Positions 13,877 through 19,320 of a stretch of DNA of 19,320 bases are shown in pieces; positions within the stretch are counted from its first letter, which is position 1, and each line of letters starts with the position of its first letter. The position numbers and the translations under genes are program-made. The notes below the pieces were generated by a model, which worked only from the letters and a program-made list of their open reading frames with translations, was not told the origin of the DNA and made no database searches. Source of the DNA: an uncultured Peptococcaceae bacterium (GTDB lineage Bacteria > Bacillota > Peptococcia > Peptococcales > Peptococcaceae); assembly GCA_902462325.1 (NCBI GenBank), contig CABQBF010000037.1, positions 1-19,320 on the forward strand, written 5' to 3'.

Positions 13877-14289
13877 ATCTGCATCCCGCCTTTGCCCACA
13901 AGCTTGGCTAAGGTCGCCAGCTGCGTGCCGTATTTGGTCTGATTCCAACCAGCCCAATCTGTAAGCCCCTGATTGGTCAGACTGAAATCTCGGCTGATCG
14001 AAACGCCGCCCGCCGATTTACTGCTTACAACGCCCTGATTTCCTCCGGCGCTTGCAAGCTCTGCGGCGCTAGTGGCCCCATCGGTCACACCCATAGCCCA
14101 TAAGGTAACAAAATGGGCCACAAAAAGACCCATGGCCAGCTTCCAATAGCTGCGCCAACGGGTCTTTTGTATCGTCTCATGGGCCAATTCCAGATACATT
14201 TCTAACACGCTATCTGGAACGCCGTCCCCTTCAAACTGCGGATAGACGGCTTTTAAATCTTCCAGCGTGTAGGAATCCGAACCGCTCAT
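13870..14289 (-). CDS. DUF4054-type head-tail adaptor
   Basis: 139 residues; the ATG at 14289 overlaps the upstream TGA as ATGA. The sequence begins SGSDSYTLEDLKAVYPQFEG and has VLEMYLELAHETIQKTRWRSYWKLAMGLFVAHFVTLWAMGV (about 29-70), the helical pattern of DUF4054. The Ser/Gly-rich middle and SISRDFSLTNQGLTDWAGWNQTKYGTQL end match as well. It would bind the portal ring. The hydrophobic helix is a buried core element, not a membrane span. Confidence 0.8.
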   Translation of the reverse strand: MSGSDSYTLEDLKAVYPQFEGDGVPDSVLEMYLELAHETIQKTRWRSYWKLAMGLFVAHFVTLWAMGVTDGATSAAELASAGGNQGVVSSKSAGGVSISRDFSLTNQGLTDWAGWNQTKYGTQLATLAKLVGKGGMQIW

Positions 14290-14543
14290 TCTATAGCCTC
14301 AGAGAATGGCTCCGCGTCTTCTGCCGCGTCTGCCGCTTTGGACTTTTGCTTACCTCTGCTGCTTTTTATTTTGGGCTTATCTTCCCCAAATACCTCCATG
14401 CTCCCCTCTTGTTTGGCCCAGCCAAACAGCGGGTCATGCTGTACCCAATCCGGCAGATTAGAAAAGACCAGCGCTTTTACACTGGCCTTTTCCTTGCTCT
14501 CCGGATTGGTAAAGGTGAAATTCTTTTTACTGAATACGCGCAT
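14286..14543 (-). CDS. Small connector-region protein of unknown function
   Basis: 85 residues, with AGGAGGAGGAAGGCGT before the ATG at 14543. The N-terminal half (RVFSKKNFTFTNPESKEKASVKALVFSNLPDWVQHDPLFGWAKQEGSMEVF) is a compact basic-aromatic domain; the tail is a charged K/S/A/E-rich stretch. Small proteins of this kind are common directly after the major capsid gene in phages with DUF2184 capsids. No function is recognised. Confidence 0.6.
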   Translation of the reverse strand: MRVFSKKNFTFTNPESKEKASVKALVFSNLPDWVQHDPLFGWAKQEGSMEVFGEDKPKIKSSRGKQKSKAADAAEDAEPFSEAIE

Positions 14544-14557
14544 ACGCCTTCCTCCTC

Positions 14558-15610
14558 CTAAATCCCGTCTACATAACGGGCAGTTTCGTAATAGGCAAAC
14601 TTCACTTCCCCATGCTGTCCGGCATAAGCGGTCATATAGGCCATATCGGTTACAGACGGCTGGGTAATCACCCGGGTTAAGGGTACCGTGATATCAAAGT
14701 AGAGCATTCTCTCATCGTTGACATAAACCACCATACGGTCTTTGCCGCCTGTGCCGGCGCCGATGCACCATCTGGATGGCTGAATAGAAATTTCCACGCC
14801 CTGATTTTTGGCGATGTTATTATCCAACAGATAGGTTAATAACGACATATTACCCGCTTCGCTTACCTTGCGGCTCACCAATAAGGCATACCGCTCCGGC
14901 GGAATCAGAATATGGTTGGGCATGCCCGATAAATCATATTCGGCGGCAATCCAGGTATCCGTGATTGCTTTGTTGATATCATCTAAAATTTCATCGGCCG
15001 TTTTATCCTTCCACAAGGTGCTGCTTGCAGAGCCCACCGTCACCGACGCGGCGGAAGTAATGGTGACCCGGGAGTGGTTCACGATTCCCTCGGTGCCCAA
15101 TTCAGCATAACCGGTATATGCATTCTGGTCTAAGGCCTTCTGGTAGTTTAACTGAATGCCCTGCTCCAATAATTCGGGCAGACTGCGGCCAATCTGCTGC
15201 AGCTTAGCTTGGTCGATAAACGGCACTTTCAGAATGTGACCAAAGGTGAATACCTTAAATAGGTCTTTGCCCAAATCAGCCTGCATGACTGGGATGGCAT
15301 TGGTCTGTCCGCCAATAATGCCGTTTGCATTCCCGCCTACGGAAGCATAGCCCACATTCATCATGCTGGTAAATTCTACCCAGCCGCCTCCTGTCTTGCT
15401 CACAATATCTCTGGGCCAGGTCACTGCCGACAGCGGTTCTCTGATTTTTGGGTCCTGTTTTTCCAGTTCCCCCAATAAAAAGGCCATGCCGCTATCCAAA
15501 GCAGCGTCCCCTGTATAAATGGCTCTGCCCTGTCCTTTAAGCGCCGACAGGCCCTGCAGGTTGGTCATGGGCATAACGCTCATGCCGTTTAATGTCATTG
15601 CTGTTGTCAT
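14558..15610 (-). CDS. Major capsid protein (DUF2184-type)
   Basis: 350 residues, with GGAGGGAATTTAG before the ATG at 15610. Marks: ALDSGMAFLLGELEKQDPKIREPLSAVTWPRDI (about 36-68), GGWVEFTSMMNVGYA, KVFTFGHILKVPFIDQAKLQQIGRSLPELLEQGIQLNYQKALDQNAYTGYAELGTEGIVN (about 118-178), and PNHILIPPERYALLVSRKVSE. These match the HK97-fold DUF2184 capsid family. The C-terminus ends with VKFAYYETARYVDGI. It lies directly after the cement protein and the protease/scaffold, the usual head module order. Confidence 0.88.
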   Translation of the reverse strand: MTTAMTLNGMSVMPMTNLQGLSALKGQGRAIYTGDAALDSGMAFLLGELEKQDPKIREPLSAVTWPRDIVSKTGGGWVEFTSMMNVGYASVGGNANGIIGGQTNAIPVMQADLGKDLFKVFTFGHILKVPFIDQAKLQQIGRSLPELLEQGIQLNYQKALDQNAYTGYAELGTEGIVNHSRVTITSAASVTVGSASSTLWKDKTADEILDDINKAITDTWIAAEYDLSGMPNHILIPPERYALLVSRKVSEAGNMSLLTYLLDNNIAKNQGVEISIQPSRWCIGAGTGGKDRMVVYVNDERMLYFDITVPLTRVITQPSVTDMAYMTAYAGQHGEVKFAYYETARYVDGI

Positions 15611-15622
15611 CTAAATTCCCTC

Positions 15623-16153
15623 CTATACGCGATTCTTAATGGTCAGCTCTGCGCACCCATTGGCGTCAATCCTGCCACTTGTCCAGCAAACGCCGGATAA
15701 TTCGATGGTTTTATCGGTATCGCTATCTTCGGTTTTTAAATCTGCTTCCGCTTCAAAGTCGCCAATCTGGCTGCCCGGATAGGTTTCGTTTTCCGCAATA
15801 CGGATATAGACCTTACCTCCGGCTGTCGGCGTTCCCTTTTTGCAAGCCACTACAATATTGCCCCGTTCTAAAACATCACAGGGCTGTCCCGCTAAATAGG
15901 CTGCCTCGTTCTGATTGAGATAGCTGGCAGCCATTTTTACTTCTCTTACCGCAATACCGGCAAATGCTTCTGCCGTATGCTCGGCCCCAAAGGCGCTGTA
16001 GGTATTATCACTGTTTAGCACCACCGGGCTGCCAAAGGCGATCGCCTCGCTTTCGCTATGCACCAAACGGTTCATAATAATACAATCCGGCGTTCTGGCA
16101 AAGCTCCCCGGATATCCTAACGGTAATGCAACTCCAATCACTTGTCCTGGCAT
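15623..16153 (-). CDS. Capsid cement / decoration protein
   Basis: 176 residues, with AGGAGGAGAAATAAGT before the ATG at 16153; the ribosome site lies inside the end of the upstream gene. The sequence IMNRLVHSESEAIAFGSPVVLNSDN (about 26-50), FAGIAVREVKMAASYLNQNEAAYLAGQPCDVLERGNIVVACKKGTP (about 64-108) matches the beta-barrel structural cement family (gp24-like). It would bind the capsid surface between hexamers. The assignment rests on this pattern and on its place between scaffold and capsid genes. Confidence 0.8.
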   Translation of the reverse strand: MPGQVIGVALPLGYPGSFARTPDCIIMNRLVHSESEAIAFGSPVVLNSDNTYSAFGAEHTAEAFAGIAVREVKMAASYLNQNEAAYLAGQPCDVLERGNIVVACKKGTPTAGGKVYIRIAENETYPGSQIGDFEAEADLKTEDSDTDKTIELSGVCWTSGRIDANGCAELTIKNRV

Positions 16154-16155
16154 AC

Positions 16156-16818
16156 TTATTTCTCCTCCTTCTTGTAATGCGGGTTATGTTCTCTGGCGAT
16201 TCTGCGGCCCAGCTCCTGCTCATCCTCGGCAGCGTCCATTGTTTTTCTTTTCTGCTCCACATGCCGGATACTGGCCTGGTACAAGTCCAAATAGCCTTGA
16301 TTATTATCTGGCTTACGAACGCCGACGCTCTGCCGCAGGATGCCGGCCAGTGTATCTGCTGTCCGCTTACGCTCTGCCGGGTCCTTGATTTGCGCCACAA
16401 TGGGTTTTAAGGCGCCAATCTGCGTCAGGATTGCCGCATGGTCTGCTGTCGCATGTTCCTGATTCACCGTTTCCGGCTCCACGGTCACGCTTTCTTCATC
16501 GGCGCTTTCTGCCTCTTCCGGCTTTCTGGCAAGCTCTGCTTCCAGCGTATCCAGCGCGTTCGGCTCTTTCTTAGGCACCAGAGCCTGCACCAGTTTGCCC
16601 ACAGCAGCTTCCAGCCGGTCCATCCGTGCTTGCAGTGATTTTTCTTCTCCTTCCTCCTGTACCGGCGCTTCTTTTACTGGCTCTGTCGGCGCGGCTTCTT
16701 CATCGGTACAGGCCTTTACGATTTCATCCACTGCCAGCTCCAGCTCTTCCGGCGTTGCGTCCTGGGCATAGGCCCCAAACATTCTGCCTAAAATGCTCTT
16801 CTTGCTTTTTGTTTCCAT
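16156..16818 (-). CDS. Nested scaffold protein from an internal start
   Basis: An in-frame ATG at 16818 inside the protease gene is preceded by AGGAGAGG (16833-16826) with 7-base spacing, the best ribosome site in this part of the window. The product would be 220 residues starting METKSKKSILGRMFGAYAQD. It is made of the charged helical region with coil-forming stretches (SLQARMDRLEAAVGKLVQAL; LDTLEAELARKPEEAESADE). Nested protease/scaffold pairs with a shared C-terminus are known from lambda C/Nu3 and several herpes- and HK97-like systems. Expression of the short form is inferred. Confidence 0.7.
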   Translation of the reverse strand: METKSKKSILGRMFGAYAQDATPEELELAVDEIVKACTDEEAAPTEPVKEAPVQEEGEEKSLQARMDRLEAAVGKLVQALVPKKEPNALDTLEAELARKPEEAESADEESVTVEPETVNQEHATADHAAILTQIGALKPIVAQIKDPAERKRTADTLAGILRQSVGVRKPDNNQGYLDLYQASIRHVEQKRKTMDAAEDEQELGRRIAREHNPHYKKEEK

Positions 16819-17382
16819 CTGTTTTCCTCTCCTTTTTTCTGGTGATTCATCTTTTATGGCAACCCTGCTGCCGGCCCGTCCTTTTTCGACTAAGGCCACA
16901 TGGTTACCGATGATACTTGTTTGCTTTAATTGGTATTCTCCTGCCGGCTCATACAGGCAGTTATATCCGCAGCTGACCTCCCGCTTGCCTTGCCTGATGG
17001 CCTTAATGACAGCCTTATCATACACAATGATATCTGCCAGCAATAAATCCGATTGTTCGCCGCTTCCCCGCCGCACATTGCGCACATTCCCCTTTGTATA
17101 TTGCGTGGCGTTTTCCGGCGTTACTTCCTTTGAAGGGTGTTCATCGCAGAAGGGCTTGCCTTCAAAGCTGGCCATAGCCGCCACAGAGAACACTTCCTCT
17201 TCCGTCCGGAGCACCTCGTAGCGTTTGTCATACTCCAGGCCAAGCTCCTGGCCCAGATATTCCTGGCTGCCGGTGCGGCCAATCGGTACATTCAGGCACA
17301 GCAGAAAGCCCTCCGGCGTTTCTGTCATATTCTCTGATAATTTTGAGCCGTAATAGATTGTCTTGCGCGTCTTAATCACCAC
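16156..17382 (-). CDS. DUF2213-type head maturation protease with C-terminal scaffold
   Basis: 408 residues from a GTG at 17382 or the adjacent GTG at 17379, with AAAGG just upstream. The N-terminal ~175 residues are protease-like: FLLCLNVPIGRTGSQEYLG, VFSVAAMASFEGKPFCDEHPSKEV (about 64-87), AVIKAIRQGKREVSCGYNC, and QTSIIGNHVALVEKGRAGSR (about 153-172), matching DUF2213. After residue 188 comes a long charged, coiled region (Glu-, Lys- and Ala-rich) typical of scaffolds. A strong internal ribosome site and ATG make a separate scaffold likely (next entry). Cleavage and exit of scaffold would accompany head maturation. Confidence 0.85.
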   Translation of the reverse strand: MVIKTRKTIYYGSKLSENMTETPEGFLLCLNVPIGRTGSQEYLGQELGLEYDKRYEVLRTEEEVFSVAAMASFEGKPFCDEHPSKEVTPENATQYTKGNVRNVRRGSGEQSDLLLADIIVYDKAVIKAIRQGKREVSCGYNCLYEPAGEYQLKQTSIIGNHVALVEKGRAGSRVAIKDESPEKRRGKQMETKSKKSILGRMFGAYAQDATPEELELAVDEIVKACTDEEAAPTEPVKEAPVQEEGEEKSLQARMDRLEAAVGKLVQALVPKKEPNALDTLEAELARKPEEAESADEESVTVEPETVNQEHATADHAAILTQIGALKPIVAQIKDPAERKRTADTLAGILRQSVGVRKPDNNQGYLDLYQASIRHVEQKRKTMDAAEDEQELGRRIAREHNPHYKKEEK

Positions 17383-17420
17383 CTTTCACTGATTTCTAAG
17401 ATTGTCAATAAAAAAGACGC

Positions 17421-18245
17421 TCAGGCAATCCGCTTAAATTGCGCCAGCGTCATCATCTGTATACGGTTCTGGTAATATACTTTATGGGGCCAGCCAATCG
17501 CTTCCACTTCCACCAAAGGCTCTGGATAACAACGGCAGTTAAAGGTATTGCCGGCATGATAATGTCCATAGCTGCGCTCCTGGTTCAGCGCTTCGGGGCT
17601 GGGCGGATTGCTCCAGGCGATTACAACGCCCTCCATCAGCTCGTGACTATCCCGCACCCGCTGGTCTTCCGAAGTGCGCCATACATACCAGCGCAGTCCT
17701 AACAGCTCGCTGCGGGCCTGCGTCAGTGCAGTGGAGGCCTTGGATACCTCAGTTCGGGCAATCAGCTCCGCACGGGCTCTGGTTTTCTCCGGAAACAGTC
17801 TGGTAATCTCCCCGGCAATTTCGCTGGCTCTGCAGCCCTTCTGCTGCTCTTTGGCGATATATGCTGTGACCTGCTCCGCCACAGCTTCCGGCAGGGTACG
17901 AATCAGCTTACTGTTTTGAGAAATCAGGCTGCCATACACGGCGCCCACCGGACCGGTAAGCTCCTCTTTTAACGCTTCATAGATGGCCCTGCCTCTGCTG
18001 TTGACTCGGGCCGCTTCCCGCCAGCTTTTCTGACCGTCGCTGAAAAGGCTGGTTACCATCCTGCGGGCAATATCCTCAGCCGCTTTCTGAAAAGCAGCAG
18101 ACTGGGCATATTCCTTCCAGGCCTTTAGAATTTCTTCCGGCTCATGCTTCCCCTGGGCCAACAGCTCAAATTGTTTCATAATTTTCTGTATGGAGCGGAT
18201 GTATCGCTTTTCGATGATTAGCTTAGGCGCCCACAAGGCTGCCAT
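17421..18245 (-). CDS. MuF-type head morphogenesis protein (SPP1 gp7 family)
   Basis: 274 residues, with GAGGTGGTAGT before the ATG at 18245. The C-terminal domain holds the family signature: ARTEVSKASTALTQARSE (about 165-182), VWRTSEDQRVRDSHELMEG (about 189-207) and HAGNTFNCRCYPEPLVEVE (about 229-247), the 'R.D..VR..H..l.G ... P..NCRC' pattern. The N-terminal half is helical. These minor capsid proteins act in head assembly with the portal. It comes after an intrinsic terminator (18269-18295), which is unexpected inside a head operon. No toxin domain is fused to it here. Confidence 0.9.
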   Translation of the reverse strand: MAALWAPKLIIEKRYIRSIQKIMKQFELLAQGKHEPEEILKAWKEYAQSAAFQKAAEDIARRMVTSLFSDGQKSWREAARVNSRGRAIYEALKEELTGPVGAVYGSLISQNSKLIRTLPEAVAEQVTAYIAKEQQKGCRASEIAGEITRLFPEKTRARAELIARTEVSKASTALTQARSELLGLRWYVWRTSEDQRVRDSHELMEGVVIAWSNPPSPEALNQERSYGHYHAGNTFNCRCYPEPLVEVEAIGWPHKVYYQNRIQMMTLAQFKRIA

Positions 18246-18268
18246 ACTACCACCTCATTTCAGGCATC

Positions 18269-18295
18269 AAAAAAGCACCCTCTTTAGTTGGGTGC
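18269..18295 (-). terminator. Intrinsic terminator between small protein and MuF gene
   Basis: On minus, GCACCC (18295-... read from GGCACCC) pairs with GGGTGC across a 9-base A-rich loop (AACTAAAGA) and is followed at once by six T residues (18274-18269). The stem is 6-7 bp and all G-C rich. It lies directly after the stop of the coiled-coil gene (18300). This is a textbook rho-independent terminator in an unexpected place. Confidence 0.75.
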
Positions 18296-18299
18296 CGGA

Positions 18300-18485
18300 C
18301 TATTTTTCTATTCTGGAAAATCCATATTTTTCTCGGATATCATCCATCTTCTGTGCGTATGCTCTTTTTAGCTGCTTAAACTCCTCTTTTGTGTATTTCC
18401 CGGAATCCTCTAACTGAATCAGTTCGTCATACAACTGTGTAATTTCAGCATTGGCCAACCTTCTATTTTCTTGGCTTTCTTTCAT
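18300..18485 (-). CDS. Small coiled-coil protein of unknown function
   Basis: 61 residues from the ATG at 18485 (MKESQENRRLANAEITQLYD), chosen because AAAAGGGG lies 7-8 bases before it; a longer frame from 18545 runs inside the upstream gene. The sequence is almost entirely helical and charged (ELIQLEDSGKYTKEEFKQLK, YAQKMDDIREKYGFSRIEK). It overlaps the end of the JAB-like frame by 23 bases and is followed by the intrinsic terminator. It may be an accessory partner of the JAB protein or of the portal. No domain recognised. Confidence 0.65.
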   Translation of the reverse strand: MKESQENRRLANAEITQLYDELIQLEDSGKYTKEEFKQLKRAYAQKMDDIREKYGFSRIEK

Positions 18486-18879
18486 AGAAATACCCCTTTT
18501 CCTTTGCAGCTTTCGCCGTTTTATAGTGCTGGTATATATCGTCAACTGAGAAATCTATTTTGTCATCAGGAATCACTGTTTCTCGCCCTGCGTCGCGTTC
18601 TAACAGGTAAGTATACTTGTGATCCACACCTCTTAGCTGCTTGAGTTCTGCCTCCTCAAACAGCCGCAAATCTTCTGTGCTGAAAGAATACTCTGTTTCT
18701 TCTGCCGGATGATTATGGGTAACAATGGCGCCCTTCAGGTCTCCTGCCTTGCGCGGCTCTACCGTTGCGCCATCTCCATCCACCTGCTGCACCTTGCCAT
18801 CGGGCGTAATAATAATGGCCGATTCAAAATTCTGGCCAACAATTTGCGCTTCGTATTTCTCTACTGTCGATTGTACCAT
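18463..18879 (-). CDS. JAB/MPN-like domain protein, possibly read through from the portal
   Basis: 138 residues from the first conventional start, ATG 18879, which lacks a ribosome site (AAGAAG abuts it). Core motif: GAIVTHNHPAEETEYSFSTE-D (about 50-70), i.e. HxH followed after nine residues by SxxD, with an upstream Glu in QNFESAIII; this is the JAMM zinc peptidase arrangement seen in RadC/JAB proteins. The frame is open without interruption back to the portal stop at 19003, and the 41 residues between (DEAKHPRRKDGKFGNGGRKE) resemble the linker 'HPRDxDGKF' seen in phage portal and head fusion proteins. It may be the C-terminal domain of a portal fusion now cut by a TGA. Peptidase activity is inferred. 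Confidence 0.6.
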   Translation of the reverse strand: MVQSTVEKYEAQIVGQNFESAIIITPDGKVQQVDGDGATVEPRKAGDLKGAIVTHNHPAEETEYSFSTEDLRLFEEAELKQLRGVDHKYTYLLERDAGRETVIPDDKIDFSVDDIYQHYKTAKAAKEKGYFYERKPRK

Positions 18880-19002
18880 CTTCTTATCGCTGAAATCAAT
18901 GGTTTCCAGATGCTTTACTGAATTTTTTGCTTCTCCGGCCCTTTCTTTTCTGCCGCCATTGCCGAATTTGCCATCCTTACGCCTGGGATGCTTGGCTTCG
19001 TC

Positions 19003-19320
19003 TCAATCAGCGTCCCCTGTAAAATCGGACAGCAGCCCTTCCAATCCCGGCAGTTCCCCGCCAAAGTCGGTGCCGGTGTCAGCGCCGGCGATATCCTCAT
19101 CGGTGATATTGCTCCACATACCGGTCATCTCGCTTTGCTGCCGCAATTCTTTCAGTGCGGTCTGCTGGCTGATCAGGTTGGCGTTAAACACGGTTATCAC
19201 CGATTCGGTCATAGATTTGGCCAGGTCTGCGTTTTCTTTGGGGTCGGCCTTGCGGAGCGGATTGAATTCATAATCCAAATCATCGGGCACCATGCCCCAG
19301 GTAGATAGCGCAATCACCGG
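19003..19320 (-). CDS. Portal protein, C-terminal end (DUF1073-type, partial)
   Basis: The last 105 residues of a protein whose frame is open to the window edge. Features: DDLDYEFNPLRKADPKENADLAKSMTESVITVFNANLISQQTALKELRQQSEMTGMWSNITDEDI, which corresponds to the C-terminal clip/crown region of DUF1073 portals ('f.pl...s..e.aei......t....v..g.is..e.l.el'). It ends LLSDFTGDAD and TGA. The portal forms the dodecameric ring through which DNA enters. The unusual point is that the same frame continues after the TGA into the JAB-like domain. Confidence 0.8.
   Translation of the reverse strand, partial: PVIALSTWGMVPDDLDYEFNPLRKADPKENADLAKSMTESVITVFNANLISQQTALKELRQQSEMTGMWSNITDEDIAGADTGTDFGGELPGLEGLLSDFTGDAD

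Noticed and set aside
17404..17409. TTGACA (minus) as a promoter before the protease gene
   Set aside because: A perfect -35 is present, but no acceptable -10 is found 16-18 bases downstream; the region there is the ribosome site AAAGGTGGTG.
17409..17430. T-run after the MuF stop as a terminator
   Set aside because: Six Ts are present but no stable stem precedes them.
18915..18978. Short minus-strand ORF (MANSAMAAEKKGPEKQKIQ) between portal and JAB frame
   Set aside because: It is out of frame with both neighbours, very short and low complexity. It could at most allow re-initiation, and there is no positive support.
1..19320. tRNA genes, CRISPR arrays, insertion sequences, attachment sites
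   Set aside because: Nothing resembling a tRNA cloverleaf, regularly spaced repeats, a transposase or an integrase/att core was seen on either strand.

Overview
The window is the late structural region of a temperate or lytic phage with a contractile tail (myovirus type), most likely infecting a member of the Bacillota. The grounds are strong AGGAGG-type ribosome sites, TTG and GTG starts, and a holin-like-toxin start at the left edge. Almost every gene lies on the minus strand in one tightly packed late operon. Many gene pairs overlap by 4 bases (ATGA or GTGA). Reading in the direction of transcription, from high to low coordinates, the order is head, connector, tail, baseplate, fibres.

Head (19320-14558): the C-terminal end of a DUF1073-type portal, a JAB/MPN-like domain in the same frame just behind the portal stop, a small coiled-coil protein, an intrinsic terminator, a MuF-type head morphogenesis protein, a DUF2213-type protease/scaffold with a nested scaffold start, a capsid cement protein, and a DUF2184-type major capsid protein. 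Connector and tail (14543-8716): a small protein, a DUF4054-type adaptor, a virion morphogenesis protein, a further connector, a gp12-like tail terminator, a DUF3383 sheath, a DUF3277 tube, a tail chaperone with a T TTT TTT slippery site and an open -1 frame, and a short tape measure (511 aa). Baseplate (8703-3626): Dit-like protein, baseplate plug, a hub fused to an N-terminal M23 peptidase, a Gp138-type spike with an HIH tip, a gp25/W-like protein, a baseplate J protein, and a DUF2612 protein. Fibres (3648-658): five fibre-module proteins in visibly AT-richer DNA.

The most notable system is at the left end. The last fibre gene (658-1491, minus) and a start-less open frame on the plus strand (221-652) are two alternative C-terminal cassettes. 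They converge with only 5 bases between their stop codons. Each cassette begins inside one copy of a 23-bp perfect inverted repeat (219-241 and 979-1001), and the repeat is read in the same codon phase on both sides. Inverting about 770 bp would replace the last ~113 residues of the fibre with ~143 unrelated ones and keep the frame. This is a phase-variable host-recognition switch. No recombinase gene lies in the window. Just upstream of the same fibre gene is a run of nine G residues next to a hairpin, a possible second source of variation.

Beyond the invertible segment come a hairpin terminator (151-171), a good minus-strand promoter, and the first seven codons of what looks like a small holin-like toxin running off the window edge.
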